The notes under the pieces are model-generated. The model worked only from the letters and a program-made list of their open reading frames with translations. It searched no databases and was not told where the DNA came from. From assembly GCA_025934775.1 (NCBI GenBank), contig JAICWO010000007.1:1-64000 (forward strand): a stretch of DNA of 64,000 nt, given 5' to 3'. Of the stretch, positions 44,399-54,231 are shown in pieces; position 1 is the stretch's first letter; each line of letters starts with the position of its first letter. The DNA is from Gemmatimonadaceae bacterium. Its GTDB lineage: Bacteria; Gemmatimonadota; Gemmatimonadetes; Gemmatimonadales; Gemmatimonadaceae. Position numbers and translations under genes: made by a program.

Positions 44399-45172
44399 TC
44401 ACAGGCGGTTGGTCATGGCCCACCACCTCAAGCGCCAGACCACCCAGAAGGCCTCGCGCACGATGGCTTTTGACATCTTGCTCTGACCCTCGGTGCGGTC
44501 CACGAAGACGATCGGGATCTCGACGAGCCGAAAGCCCTTTTTCCATGCCCGAAAGTGCATCTCGATCTGAAAGGCGTAGCCGTTCGAAACAACCTTATTC
44601 AGATCAACGGCTTCGAGTACAGCAATGCGAAAGCACTTGAAGCCAGCGGTCGTGTCCCAGATCGGAAGCCTCGTCACGAACCGCGCGTACACGTTCGCCG
44701 TGTAGCTCAGCAGCAGCCGGCTGATGGGCCAGTTGACGATCGTGACCTTCCCCTGCCGGTAGCGCGAGCCGATGACGAGGTCTGCTCGCTCGATCGCGTG
44801 GAGGAAATCGGGCAGATGCGCTGGATCGTGTGAGAAGTCGGCGTCCATCTCGAACACGAGGTCGTACGCCCGCTCGAGCGCCCACTGGAAGCCCGCCACG
44901 TACGCGGTCCCCAGCCCCATCTTCCTTGGGCGACGAAGGATGTGAACGCGCGAGCTCTCGGCGATGATGCCTTCGACGATGTCGCCGGTGCCGTCAGGTG
45001 AGCCGTCGTCGACGACGAGGATCTCGAGTCGAGGATCCTTGCTCAGGACGGCGTCGATGAGCCGCGCGATGTTCTCGCGCTCGTTGTAGGTGGGCACGAT
45101 AACGAGAGCGCGCTCGTTGCCGGGCGCGCCCTCTGAATCACCGCTGCTTGCCTGCCGTACAGGGATGGCCAT
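44399..45172 (-). CDS. Dolichol-phosphate mannose synthase-like glycosyltransferase (GT2)
   Basis: The 257-residue protein is a GT2 enzyme of the polyprenol-monophosphomannose synthase (Dpm1) group, which makes polyprenol-phosphate sugars. It shows VIVPTYNERENI, EILVVDDGSPDGTGDI, FEMDADFSHDPAHLP and GSRYRQGKV. A DPM1-like end (FVDRTEGQSKMSKAIVREA) follows, with no transmembrane tail. It may supply a lipid-linked sugar to the GT-C-like protein upstream in this arm. Confidence 0.9.
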   Translation of the reverse strand: MAIPVRQASSGDSEGAPGNERALVIVPTYNERENIARLIDAVLSKDPRLEILVVDDGSPDGTGDIVEGIIAESSRVHILRRPRKMGLGTAYVAGFQWALERAYDLVFEMDADFSHDPAHLPDFLHAIERADLVIGSRYRQGKVTIVNWPISRLLLSYTANVYARFVTRLPIWDTTAGFKCFRIAVLEAVDLNKVVSNGYAFQIEMHFRAWKKGFRLVEIPIVFVDRTEGQSKMSKAIVREAFWVVWRLRWWAMTNRL

Positions 45173-45229
45173 TCCCGTCGCGCGTTACACCCCGCCTCCG
45201 CCGCCATCCCGTAGTGGTCCGCTCACGGG

Positions 45230-47116
45230 TCAGTGCACGAAGATGAGGTTGTTGTTCACCTTATCGACGACAACGACGTAGTCGCCGAGCGGCGTGAACG
45301 CGAGCTGACCCGGGCTCACACCCACCGGCAATGTAATACGGCTCTTCACCAAAGTAGTCTGGAACGTCGAGCCGATCGCGGGGGCGTCGAACAGCGAGCC
45401 GTCGCCCTGGCTCGCCCAGAGCGCCTGCATGTCGGGGGCGATCGCGATACCCGTGACGGGCTGCGGGAACGTCACCGTGCCGCTCAGGCCACCCGACGCG
45501 ATCGCGGTCATCGTGACAGAGAGTCCGCCATTGCTGGTGAACACCGTCTTGCCATCGCTCGACACGTCGAAGTCGCTGATGCTGCCGAGCGCGATCTGCT
45601 TGAGCACCGCGCCCGTACGTGCGTCGACGCGGTAGATGAACCCCTCGATCGTCGCGACGAAGAGCGACGTGTCGCCGACGACCTTCATCTTGAACACGGT
45701 CCCGCCGAGCGCGGAGCGCGTGAGCACGGTGCGGCTGGGCGCATCGATCATGAGCAAGTTGAAATCATTGAGCGCGACGTACAGCCGCGTGCCGGTCGAG
45801 TTCATCGCGGCCTTGTACGGCGCCGTGTTCAGCGACATCGAATCGACGATGGCGAGCGACGCGCCATTCACGAAATAGACCTTCGAGTTCCCTGCCGGTG
45901 CCGCGATCACCGAGCCGTCGGCGCTCGCCGCCACGTCCACCGGCGATTGCGGCAGCGCGATGATCCCGCGCGGCAGCGTCGCCGGAACGTCGCTCACGCC
46001 CACACCGCCGCCGGGGTTCAGGAGCCCGAGGAGCGCCGTGTGTCCAACGACGGTGAGCGATGTGATCGATTTTCCGATCGTGTCCGCCGGGAGCACCGTC
46101 GGTCCCGAGGCCGCGGGATGTCCGCTCACGCTGACGGTCTGCTTCGCGGTGAGCGTGCCCGTGGTTGCGGTGATCGTCGCGGTCCCGGCACCGACGGCGG
46201 TGATCGTGCCACTCGTGCTCACCGCGGCGACGGTCGCGTCGCTGGTCGAGAACGCGATCGCGGCGTTGGAGATGGCGTTGTTGTTGGCGTCGGTGACTTT
46301 CGTCGCAAGATGGAACGTGTCACCGATGGCCAACTGCGGCGCCGTGTTGGTGAACACGATCTGCGCGGCCGGGCCGGCGACGGCTGTGGCCGTGAACGTC
46401 AGGGGTGCGAGGTTCCCCGCCGTCACGGTCAGCGTGTTGGTCCCCGCGGCGGCGCCGAGCTTCCAACCGCCGACGGTCGCGACTCCGGCGCTGTTCGTGT
46501 TGACAAGTCCTCCGGTCACCGCGCCGCCGCCGTTCGCGACGATGAACGTCACGAGCGTGCCGGACACCGGATTCCCGAATTGGTCCGTGACCTTCACCGA
46601 CGGCGCGACTGAGACCGAGCCGCCGGCAACGGTCGTCTGATTGTCGCCCGCGACCTTGGCCACGGTCGCCGCGGCGCCGGAAGCCGCGACGGCGGTGAAC
46701 GTCACCGCCGGGAGCGAGGCAACGGTCGCCGTCGCCGTTTGCACGCCGGCGGCTGAGCCCAGGATCCAGTTGCTCGAGGCTTGGCCGGACGCGTTGGTGC
46801 GGACGGTGAGATTGCCAACGGAGCCGCCGCCCGAGGCCACCGCGAACGTGACCAGAATCGTATCGAGCGGATCGCCGGCCTTGTTCTTCACGGTGACCGT
46901 GAGCGGCGTGGCGAGCGGCGCGCCCGCGGCGCCGCGCAGCGTGTCCGTGCTCGAGGCCGTGATGCTCGCCGGCGTGACGTCTTTGGGGGGCGGATTGTTG
47001 CCGCCGCCGCCAGTGTTGCTCGGCTCCGTCGAGCCGCCGCATGCGGCGGCAAAGGCGAAGGCGGCGAAAGAAGCGGTGACGACGAGGCGCGCGGGGCGCC
47101 GACTACGCGGTCGCAT
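45230..47116 (-). CDS. Lipoprotein with Ig-like domains and a beta-propeller
   Basis: The 628-residue product has a lipoprotein signal with lipobox AAACGGS around residue 25-28. A Gly/Pro-rich linker (PSNTGGGGNNPPPK) follows, then about three Big-type Ig-like modules (about 50-330), for example DQFGNPVSGTLVTFIVANGGG and VTDANNNAISNAAIAFSTSD. The rest (about 350-628) has YncE/propeller-like repeats (VDVAASADGSVIAAPAGNSKVYFVNGAS cut here into blades). It is likely a surface or periplasm-facing adhesin-like protein. It overlaps the YfhO-like gene by 14 bases. Confidence 0.82.
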   Translation of the reverse strand: MRPRSRRPARLVVTASFAAFAFAAACGGSTEPSNTGGGGNNPPPKDVTPASITASSTDTLRGAAGAPLATPLTVTVKNKAGDPLDTILVTFAVASGGGSVGNLTVRTNASGQASSNWILGSAAGVQTATATVASLPAVTFTAVAASGAAATVAKVAGDNQTTVAGGSVSVAPSVKVTDQFGNPVSGTLVTFIVANGGGAVTGGLVNTNSAGVATVGGWKLGAAAGTNTLTVTAGNLAPLTFTATAVAGPAAQIVFTNTAPQLAIGDTFHLATKVTDANNNAISNAAIAFSTSDATVAAVSTSGTITAVGAGTATITATTGTLTAKQTVSVSGHPAASGPTVLPADTIGKSITSLTVVGHTALLGLLNPGGGVGVSDVPATLPRGIIALPQSPVDVAASADGSVIAAPAGNSKVYFVNGASLAIVDSMSLNTAPYKAAMNSTGTRLYVALNDFNLLMIDAPSRTVLTRSALGGTVFKMKVVGDTSLFVATIEGFIYRVDARTGAVLKQIALGSISDFDVSSDGKTVFTSNGGLSVTMTAIASGGLSGTVTFPQPVTGIAIAPDMQALWASQGDGSLFDAPAIGSTFQTTLVKSRITLPVGVSPGQLAFTPLGDYVVVVDKVNNNLIFVH

Positions 47117-49643
47117 GTGCGTATCCTATTCTGCGGTCAGCGATGATACCAATCACCAAACACGCGACCGCGAGCAGGAGCGCGATCCACGTGACGACCT
47201 TGCCTTTTTCGTACGCGGCGTCGTCGAAGCGGAGCTGCACCGCTCGCGCACCCTGGGGCAACGCGACGCCAATCAAATTGTAATTCATCAATCCTACTGG
47301 CGCACCCTTGCCGTCGACAGTGGCGTGCCAGCCGGGATAATAATTCTCGGACACGACGAGCGCCTGTCCCGCGGCGGTTGGCTGGCTCAGCGATACGTCG
47401 ATCGCGCCGGGAGCGTACGAGGTGACGTTTGCCGTGATCGGCGTCGGCGCGGGGAGCGCCTGGAGCGACGCGGCCGGAATGTTCGCCGCCGACGTATCCG
47501 CGACGGCGACGGTGGCCGGATCGAACGACGGATCGAGCACCGCGCCAAGCGCGCGATCCTGCGGCGCCTTGATGATTGCCGACGCGACCCAGGCGGGGGG
47601 ATTGGGCTCCGGAAGCTTGTACGCGTAGACCATCGATCCGGCGGCGTCCTTCACGGGTCCAGCGAGCCTGGTGAACGGCGGCGCCTTCAACTGAGTCGAC
47701 AAGCGGTACATGTCCGTGTCGCCGAGGACCGTGTACCAGTAGCGCACGTTTTCGTGGCGCCAGAATTGAGGCGTGTAGCGGACCGGGATCGAATCGGGCG
47801 CGGTGAGCGCGGTGAGACGATCGTACATGCCCAACTCGTTGCCGTGATATCCGGTGTCGAGTCGCAAACCGAAGATCATCAGCTTGTCGCCGGAGAACGC
47901 GCGGTCCGAACGGCCGAGCTCCAGCGCCATGCGATCGCCGCCAAGGGTGGGGTTCTGCACGCGAGCGGGGCCGTCCTTCGCGATGTCGGCTTTGATGGCG
48001 TCGATCGCGGCGTCGGTCGTGAAGAGCTGCGCGGCGCGGGGCGAGAAGATCCAGTACAGGTGCTCGATGCTCCAGAGATCGACGACGAGGAGCACGGCGA
48101 GCGCGATGGCCGCGACGCGGAGCTTGATGCGATCCATCGCGAGCGCCAAGAGGACGCCGGCGCCGAGGAGCACGAAGAGGAACGAGCGCCAGACGCCGAA
48201 AATGGCGTCCGGTGCGTTCGCTTGCGCCTTCGGTGCGAACATGCCGACGATCTGCGCGTGCGCGTCCGGCGGATAGCCGTTCATCGACATCAAGTGGTTT
48301 GCGCCGGCATCGATCGCCGCGGTCGAGAGACCGGTATACCCGCCGACCGACATCAAGATCGCGAAGACGCCGGCCGCCGCGATCCAGGAGAGCGCGTATT
48401 TCGGGGAGAGCTGCCCGGTGAGCATGCGCTCCACACCGATCGCGGTCAACACCGTCACCGAGAGCGACGTCACGTAGATCATCGTGCTCGGCGCGCGCAG
48501 GTACTTCGTCATTGGCACGATGGCCATGACGACGTGGTAAAATGGCGTGAACCCGCCCAGCGCCCAGATCAGCGAGACGAGGCCGGTGATCCACCAGAAG
48601 CGGCGAAATGATGCGCGCGGACTCTTCCCGAACGCCGCGCCGCCGAGAAGCAGCACGATGACTCCGAAATAGTCACTGTGCAGATGGATTCCATTCTGGC
48701 CCCAGTAGCTGTCGAGAATGCCCGAGAACTGCGGCCAGTACCAGTTTAGAATCTCCTCAATCGGATACGAGTAGCTCGTCGCGTCCGCCCAACTGTGCCC
48801 CGCCGCCCGCGGCGACCAGGGTTTGTATTCGATCAGCGACGGCCAGTACTGCACCGCGCCGATCAAACAGCCCAGCACCACGCACCCGAGCGCGAGCGCG
48901 AGACGGCGGATGGCGACGTCGGTCGGCAGCTTGCCCGTACCCGGATGAGTCGCGAACGCCACGTACAGCGCGAAGCATCCGGAGAGAATGAGGAAATACT
49001 CAAACAGCTGCGGGTGCGGCGAGAGGAACGCGAGTCCGACGACGATCGCCAGCGTGCCCCACGCCCAGCGGCGGCCGTCGCGCACGCAGCGCGTGACGAG
49101 CAACAGCCCGAGCGGCGTGAGCGTCTCCACGAACAGCTTGCCGTCGTGTCCCGGCGACGCGAGGCCGGCCACGGCCCCGCCCATCATGTACGCGAGCCCG
49201 CCGATCAGCGACGGCCAGAATCCAAAACGCCACGCACGGAGGAACAGGTACGTGAACAATCCGGCGAGGAAGAGATGAATCACGAACTCCCACGTCATCG
49301 CCATGTCCGTGGGCATGATCATCCGGAGCAGGAACGTCGGATAGAAGATGTCGCCATGCATGGCGGCGATGTACGGCAGGCCGCCCTGCAGGAACGGATT
49401 CCACTGGGGGAATCCGTGCCCGCTCTTGAGCGTTTGCGCGGCGAATTCGCGGAAGGCGTAGCCCGCGAGATACTGATCGCTGCGCGCGTTGATCAGGAAC
49501 TTCCCGGCCAGCGCGGGATAGCCGAGCAGCAGCGAGGAGACGACGTACACGAGCGCCGCCCACCAGCCGGCGTAGCGCGGCGCCTGATCATCGAGTGGGA
49601 GCGTCGCCGCGGCGCGGCTGGGCACGTCCTTAGGTCGAGCCAT
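47103..49643 (-). CDS. YfhO-family multi-spanning membrane protein
   Basis: The 846-residue product has about 12 or more hydrophobic segments. The N-terminal half shows GT-C/YfhO features: RSDQYLAGYAFREFAA, then FPQWNPFLQGGLPYIAAMHGDIFYPT cut by helices. A soluble C-terminal part carries VVSENYYPGWHATVDGKG, the typical YfhO C-terminal stretch. YfhO proteins in Gram-positives glycosylate lipoteichoic acid; here the acceptor is unknown. It lies next to a UPF0104 protein and two glycosyltransferases, suggesting a surface-glycan role. Confidence 0.85.
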   Translation of the reverse strand: MARPKDVPSRAAATLPLDDQAPRYAGWWAALVYVVSSLLLGYPALAGKFLINARSDQYLAGYAFREFAAQTLKSGHGFPQWNPFLQGGLPYIAAMHGDIFYPTFLLRMIMPTDMAMTWEFVIHLFLAGLFTYLFLRAWRFGFWPSLIGGLAYMMGGAVAGLASPGHDGKLFVETLTPLGLLLVTRCVRDGRRWAWGTLAIVVGLAFLSPHPQLFEYFLILSGCFALYVAFATHPGTGKLPTDVAIRRLALALGCVVLGCLIGAVQYWPSLIEYKPWSPRAAGHSWADATSYSYPIEEILNWYWPQFSGILDSYWGQNGIHLHSDYFGVIVLLLGGAAFGKSPRASFRRFWWITGLVSLIWALGGFTPFYHVVMAIVPMTKYLRAPSTMIYVTSLSVTVLTAIGVERMLTGQLSPKYALSWIAAAGVFAILMSVGGYTGLSTAAIDAGANHLMSMNGYPPDAHAQIVGMFAPKAQANAPDAIFGVWRSFLFVLLGAGVLLALAMDRIKLRVAAIALAVLLVVDLWSIEHLYWIFSPRAAQLFTTDAAIDAIKADIAKDGPARVQNPTLGGDRMALELGRSDRAFSGDKLMIFGLRLDTGYHGNELGMYDRLTALTAPDSIPVRYTPQFWRHENVRYWYTVLGDTDMYRLSTQLKAPPFTRLAGPVKDAAGSMVYAYKLPEPNPPAWVASAIIKAPQDRALGAVLDPSFDPATVAVADTSAANIPAASLQALPAPTPITANVTSYAPGAIDVSLSQPTAAGQALVVSENYYPGWHATVDGKGAPVGLMNYNLIGVALPQGARAVQLRFDDAAYEKGKVVTWIALLLAVACLVIGIIADRRIGYAHATA

Positions 49644-50577
49644 CGCGGTGGGGTCTCTCCTGACGTCGCCGCAGCGCCGCCGAGTGAGCGAGAAAGAGGA
49701 AACCGGGAACGAGATCGAGCACGGTCATGATCACCCGCGAGACGGTGGCCACGAACCCTGCCTCCACCGCCGTGATGCTCGGCACCAGCACGGGAAGCAC
49801 GCCGACCAACGCGAGCTCGCGCGCGCCGAGACCGCCCGGCATGACGAGCACAAGATAACCCACGACGTACGCGGCCGCGAAAGCCGCGGTGTAGTCGATC
49901 AGGTTCCCGTCATGCGTGCCGAGCAGCCCCACCGCGAGCAGCTGCAGCGCGCCGCCGTACCCGACCCACGCGACGAGGTTCCCCGCCGCGGAATCGAGGA
50001 GCGCGCGTGGAGGCAAGCGATCGACGTGCAGCGTTCGCCCGGTGATCCGGCCGGCGAGCCCCACGATGCGCGGCAGCGTTCGAGGAAGCGCCGCCAGCGC
50101 AACGACGAACGCGACGCCGAGCACCGCCGCGAGTGTTTCATAATACGGATTCACTCGCCGGAGCGCGCTCGCGCCGACGAGCAGCGCGATGCCGATTCCG
50201 GTGGCGAGGTTGACCAGCACGTTGAGCACCGCGGCGCCGCTCGCGGCGACGCCGGTGAGCCGGTCGCTGCGCGCCATGACGCCGATCGCGCCAAGCTGCG
50301 CCACGCCGCCGGGGATGTACTTCGCCAGATTCGACGCGAACCAGACGCGCGCCGCGTCGCCGAAGCCGATCTCGCTGCCCCAGCGGCGAATGATCGCGCG
50401 CCAGGTCTGGATGAGCACGAGGTAGGTCGCGAGCACCGCCGCGGTCGACGCGGCGATGAGCCCCCATCCCGGATGCGCGCCCTGCCAGTGCGCGCGGAGA
50501 TCGGTCCACTGCCGCTGAACCGATGCGAGAATGAAATAGAGAACGACGGCGGCCAGCACGAACTGGCCCGCCAGCAC
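49630..50577 (-). CDS. UPF0104/AglD-like integral membrane protein (lysylphosphatidylglycerol-synthase TM family)
   Basis: The 315-residue product has eight or so hydrophobic helices and the family pattern WFASNLAKYIPGGVAQLGAIGVM and PGGLGARELALVGVLP. Related proteins (AglD and the TM part of MprF) act as lipid or glycolipid flippases. GTG 50577 is the first start after the glycosyltransferase stop at 50585. A longer frame to 50820 enters that gene and gives a non-family Arg/Pro-rich N-terminus. It overlaps the YfhO-like gene by 14 bases. Confidence 0.8.
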   Translation of the reverse strand: MLAGQFVLAAVVLYFILASVQRQWTDLRAHWQGAHPGWGLIAASTAAVLATYLVLIQTWRAIIRRWGSEIGFGDAARVWFASNLAKYIPGGVAQLGAIGVMARSDRLTGVAASGAAVLNVLVNLATGIGIALLVGASALRRVNPYYETLAAVLGVAFVVALAALPRTLPRIVGLAGRITGRTLHVDRLPPRALLDSAAGNLVAWVGYGGALQLLAVGLLGTHDGNLIDYTAAFAAAYVVGYLVLVMPGGLGARELALVGVLPVLVPSITAVEAGFVATVSRVIMTVLDLVPGFLFLAHSAALRRRQERPHRDGST

Positions 50578-50584
50578 CCACGGT

Positions 50585-51754
50585 CTACGTTGGCGAGGCG
50601 GCGATGGCGGCGCGGTAGATGTCGGCGTAGCGTCGGGCAACCGACTCGGGGGCGAAGGTGGCGAGAGCGTGCATGCGTCCGGCGGCCCCCAGCGACGCCC
50701 CGCGATCGTCACGCGCGAGGAGCGACACGAGTGCCGCCGCCAGGGCCCCGGCGTCGACTTCAGGCACGAGGATCCCGGTGCGGTCGTGCTGTACGATATC
50801 CGGCAAGCCGCCCGATTCAAACGCCACGACCGGCGTCTCGCAGAGCTGCGCCTCTACGGCAACCAGTCCAAGCCCCTCGTTCACCGACGGCACGACGAGC
50901 GCCGCCGCCCGCCGATAGTACGCCGCGAGCGCCTGCTGCGGCAGCGCACCATGCCAGGACACGCGATCGCCGATGTCGAGCGCGCGCGCGAGCTCCTGCA
51001 GCGTCTCGCGGTCCTCACCGTCGCCAACGACGTCGAGCTCGATCGAGCGATCGGGAATCCGGCTCAACGCGTGTAGCAGCACCTCGATCCCCTTCTGCCG
51101 ATTGAGTCGCCCGACGAACAACAGACGCTTGTGCTCGCGCGACCCGCCGGGCGAGAACAGCTCGACGGCCACCGGCATTGGCGCGACGGTCGGCGACGGC
51201 GCGGAGACGATCTGCTGCGCCTCGGCGGCGAGCCAGCGAGAGACGGCGGTCACGGCTGCCGAGTGCTGCATCACGTGGCGAAAGCCCGGACGCGCGAAGG
51301 CCACCGCGCGCGCGAGACGAACGTCGGTGCCGTGCAGCGTCGTCACCAACGGCTTGTTCGCCATTCGGCTGAGCCACGTGCCGACGAGGCCATTCGGGAA
51401 CCACCAGTGCGCGTGCACGACGTCGGGCTGAAAGGAGCGGCGCGCGTGGACCGAGGCGCGGAACTCGGCGCCGAGGAAGCCGAGCATCGTCACCTTGGCG
51501 CCCCACGAGGCGCTCACCTGCTCCGACATCGTGCCGGTATAGGCGAGGGTCTCGAAGCGCCGCGGCGCGTAGTGGAACCGGTCGACGGCGATGCCATCGA
51601 GCGCCTCACGTCCCACGAGATCCGGCGCCGACGGCGCCACGACGCTCGTCTCGATGCCTTCGCCGCGGAGGGCGGTGGCGAGACGGAGGACGAACGAGCC
51701 AGCGGCGTCGCCGGAGTGACGCGGGAACGAGTGCGTCAGAAAGAGGACTTTCAT
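50585..51754 (-). CDS. Glycosyltransferase family 4
   Basis: The 389-residue product has the GT-B fold of GT4 enzymes: an N-terminal FLTHSFPRHSGDAAGSF (substrate-binding), PDVVHAHWWFPN, the hinge LLFVGRLNRQKGIEVLLHAL, and the nucleotide-sugar EX7E-type region SVNEGLGLVAVEAQLCE. The donor sugar cannot be read. It is followed closely by the UPF0104 gene (7 bases) and preceded by the GT2 gene (3 bases), a probable glycan operon. Confidence 0.9.
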   Translation of the reverse strand: MKVLFLTHSFPRHSGDAAGSFVLRLATALRGEGIETSVVAPSAPDLVGREALDGIAVDRFHYAPRRFETLAYTGTMSEQVSASWGAKVTMLGFLGAEFRASVHARRSFQPDVVHAHWWFPNGLVGTWLSRMANKPLVTTLHGTDVRLARAVAFARPGFRHVMQHSAAVTAVSRWLAAEAQQIVSAPSPTVAPMPVAVELFSPGGSREHKRLLFVGRLNRQKGIEVLLHALSRIPDRSIELDVVGDGEDRETLQELARALDIGDRVSWHGALPQQALAAYYRRAAALVVPSVNEGLGLVAVEAQLCETPVVAFESGGLPDIVQHDRTGILVPEVDAGALAAALVSLLARDDRGASLGAAGRMHALATFAPESVARRYADIYRAAIAASPT

Positions 51755-51757
51755 GCG

Positions 51758-52765
51758 TTAGCGTTCTTTGATCCGCTCGGCGGCCGCTTCATCGAGCTGG
51801 CGCCGGATCTCGCGAAGCTGCGCGCGCTGTCCGGCGATCTGCTCGCCGATGAGCCCCGTCGAGAAGAAGATGCTGCCGAGAATGAGGCAGGTCTGAATTA
51901 GTGTCCAGATGGGACGAATTCCGTAGCCCACGGCGAAGTACACGCCGAGCGCGACGATGCCGGCGAGCGCGCCGAGGGCGAACAGGCCGGCGCCCAGCAT
52001 CCCGAAGAGCAGCAGCGGCTTTTGCCCGAAGCGGAGCTCGAACCAGACGGCGAGCATGTCGAGCACGCCGACCGGGATGCGCGACAGCCCGAACTTCGAC
52101 CGGCCCGCGTGCCGCGGATACAGCGGCACCGGGATCTCGGTGACCGTGAATCCTTCCGCGGCGGCGATCACGATCATGTACCGGTGCCAGTCCGGCCGCA
52201 CGGGGAGCGCGTCCATGATCTCGCGGCGGTAGGCCTTTACAGAATTCAAATCCTTGACCGGCACGTGAAACAGCGTGCGGCTCAGGCGATTGTAGATGCC
52301 CGACACGAACGCCTTCTCGTACTTTCCTTCCTTGAACCCCGTGACCATGTCCGATTCGCCGGCGAGGATCGGTCCCGCGAGGCGCGGAATGTCCTCCGGC
52401 TTGAACTGCAGATCGGCGGGGTAGAACACGAGCACGTCGCCGCGCGCGTTGAGATACCCCGTGCGCAGCGCGTCGGCGATGCCGCGCTTGGCGCGGTGAC
52501 GCGCGAGCCGCAGGAAGGCGTAGCGTTGCGCGAGATCCTGGAGCACTGCCCACGTGCCGTCGACGCTGCCGTCGTCGACGACGACGACCTCGTACCGGTG
52601 CGGCTGATCCGCGAACGCCGCCGCCGCCTGTTCCATGAACAGCGGCAGATTCTCCGCCTCGTCCTTGGCGGGGACGAGCACGGAGACATCGACCGCGGTC
52701 GCGGCGTCGCGCTTTGGAATATGTGTGTACTGGCCGGACACGGAGCCGCCGGTCATGTGGGTCAT
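51758..52765 (-). CDS. Glycosyltransferase family 2 with C-terminal membrane anchor
   Basis: The 335-residue product is a GT2 enzyme: VSVLVPAKDEAENLPLF, YEVVVVDDGSVDGTWAVL and VFYPADLQFKPEDI. Two C-terminal transmembrane helices (about 245-310) and a charged tail (QLDEAAAERIKER) follow, as in undecaprenyl-phosphate glycosyltransferases (ArnC/GtrB-like). ATG 52765 overlaps rpoN by 4 bases. A much longer open frame to 53599 runs through rpoN and is rejected. Confidence 0.88.
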   Translation of the reverse strand: MTHMTGGSVSGQYTHIPKRDAATAVDVSVLVPAKDEAENLPLFMEQAAAAFADQPHRYEVVVVDDGSVDGTWAVLQDLAQRYAFLRLARHRAKRGIADALRTGYLNARGDVLVFYPADLQFKPEDIPRLAGPILAGESDMVTGFKEGKYEKAFVSGIYNRLSRTLFHVPVKDLNSVKAYRREIMDALPVRPDWHRYMIVIAAAEGFTVTEIPVPLYPRHAGRSKFGLSRIPVGVLDMLAVWFELRFGQKPLLLFGMLGAGLFALGALAGIVALGVYFAVGYGIRPIWTLIQTCLILGSIFFSTGLIGEQIAGQRAQLREIRRQLDEAAAERIKER

Positions 52766-54231
52766 ACTCGCTTGCGCATGCGGGCGGAGAGTACGCCGAG
52801 CTGATCGCGGTACTTGGCCACGGTGCGGCGCGCGATCTGGACTCCGCTCTCCTTGAGGATGTTCACAATGGCCTGATCCGTGAGCGGATGCTTCGCGTCT
52901 TCTTCCGCGACGAGCTTCTCGATCTGCGCTTTGATGCCGCGCGCCGAGACGTCTTCGCCCTGGGTGGTGGAGAGGCCGGAGGAGAAGAAGAACTTGAGCG
53001 GAAGCACGCCCCGCGGCGTTTGCACGAACTTCTCGTTCGTCACGCGGCTGACCGTGGACTCGTGCATGTTGATCACCTCGGCCACTTCCCGCAGCGTGAG
53101 CGGCTTCAAGTGCTGCACGCCCTTCTCGAAGAAGTCGCGCTGCCGGTCGACGATGTAGTTCATGACCTTGAGCATCGTCTGCCGGCGCTGCTCGATCGCC
53201 TGGATCATCCAGTTGGCCGAGTTGAGCTTGGAGGAGATGAACTCCTTGTTCTCGCCCTCGAACTTCTTCTTGTCGCGCGCGATCTCCTGGTACGCGCGGC
53301 TCAGCTTGAGCCGCGGCAGGTTCGCGTCGTTCAGGAAGACGTGATACTTCCCGTCGATCTTCTCGACGATGAGGTCCGGGATGATGTAGTTGTCGCTCGC
53401 GTCCGAATACATCAGCCCCGGCTTGGGGTCGAGCTTCTTGATCTCGTCGGCGGCCTTCTGCACGTCGGCCGGGCTGATGCCGAACCGCTTCGAGATCTCG
53501 CTCCAGCGGTGGTTGATCAACTCGTCGAAGCAGTCGCGGACGAGGCGGAACGGCACCGACTGCTCGAGTCCAGCCTCGCGGAGCTGGAGCATGAGGCACT
53601 CGCGAAGATCGCGCGCGCCGACGCCCGGCGGATCGAGGTTCTGGATGATCGTGAGCATCTCGTCGACTTCCTGGCGCGTGTAGAGCGGCAGGTCGTCGAT
53701 GTCGCGATCCACGGCTTCGGCGGCGCGAATGACTTCGTCGTTCACACCGGAGAGAATTTGTTCGACGGGACAGGCGAGGTAGCCGTCCTCGTTGATGTTC
53801 CCGATGTACTCATCGGCGAGGAACTGCTGGCGCGGCGTGAGATCGAGCAGCGTGATCTGGTCCATCAGGTGGTCGGACAGATTGCGGCTGTCGACCGTGA
53901 CGGGCTCGTAGTACTCGCGCTCTTCGTGCTCCTCGCGGCGGCCGCCGGCGTCGAACCCGTCGAGGAGGATCTCCTCCCAGTCGATCTCGTCGTTCGAGCT
54001 CTTCTCTTCCTCCGCGGGCGCTTCGGCCTCGGTGGCGGTCTCCTCCTCGGTCTCTTCCTCCTCCTCGTCGGGCTCCACCATGTCGAGGAAGGGATTGTTC
54101 AGCAGTTCCTGCTTCAGGTGCTGCTGGAGATCCAGAAGCGGCATGTAGAGCAGGTCCATCGCCTGATACAGGCGTGGATTGATTTTGAGCTCCTGCTTCA
54201 GCTGCGTGTTCTGGGAGAGTCCAGCTTTCAT
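52762..54231 (-). CDS. rpoN: RNA polymerase sigma-54 factor RpoN
   Basis: Sigma-54 recognises -24/-12 promoters that need an AAA+ activator. The 489-residue product has an N-terminal Gln/Leu-rich region I (QNTQLKQELKINPRLYQAMDLLYMPLLDLQQHLKQEL seen in parts), a highly acidic linker, the core-binding region, the HTH (LTLREVAEVINMHESTVSRVTN) and the RpoN box ARRTVAKYRDQLG near the C-terminus. It overlaps lptB by 4 bases, an order (lptB-rpoN) common in proteobacteria. hpf and ptsN, which often follow, are absent. Confidence 0.95.
   Translation of the reverse strand: MKAGLSQNTQLKQELKINPRLYQAMDLLYMPLLDLQQHLKQELLNNPFLDMVEPDEEEEETEEETATEAEAPAEEEKSSNDEIDWEEILLDGFDAGGRREEHEEREYYEPVTVDSRNLSDHLMDQITLLDLTPRQQFLADEYIGNINEDGYLACPVEQILSGVNDEVIRAAEAVDRDIDDLPLYTRQEVDEMLTIIQNLDPPGVGARDLRECLMLQLREAGLEQSVPFRLVRDCFDELINHRWSEISKRFGISPADVQKAADEIKKLDPKPGLMYSDASDNYIIPDLIVEKIDGKYHVFLNDANLPRLKLSRAYQEIARDKKKFEGENKEFISSKLNSANWMIQAIEQRRQTMLKVMNYIVDRQRDFFEKGVQHLKPLTLREVAEVINMHESTVSRVTNEKFVQTPRGVLPLKFFFSSGLSTTQGEDVSARGIKAQIEKLVAEEDAKHPLTDQAIVNILKESGVQIARRTVAKYRDQLGVLSARMRKRV

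Noticed and set aside
51758-53599. A 613-codon minus-strand frame containing the GT2 gene
   Set aside because: The upstream half lies across rpoN in another frame and has no protein-like features. The GT2 gene starts at 52765 with an ATGA overlap.
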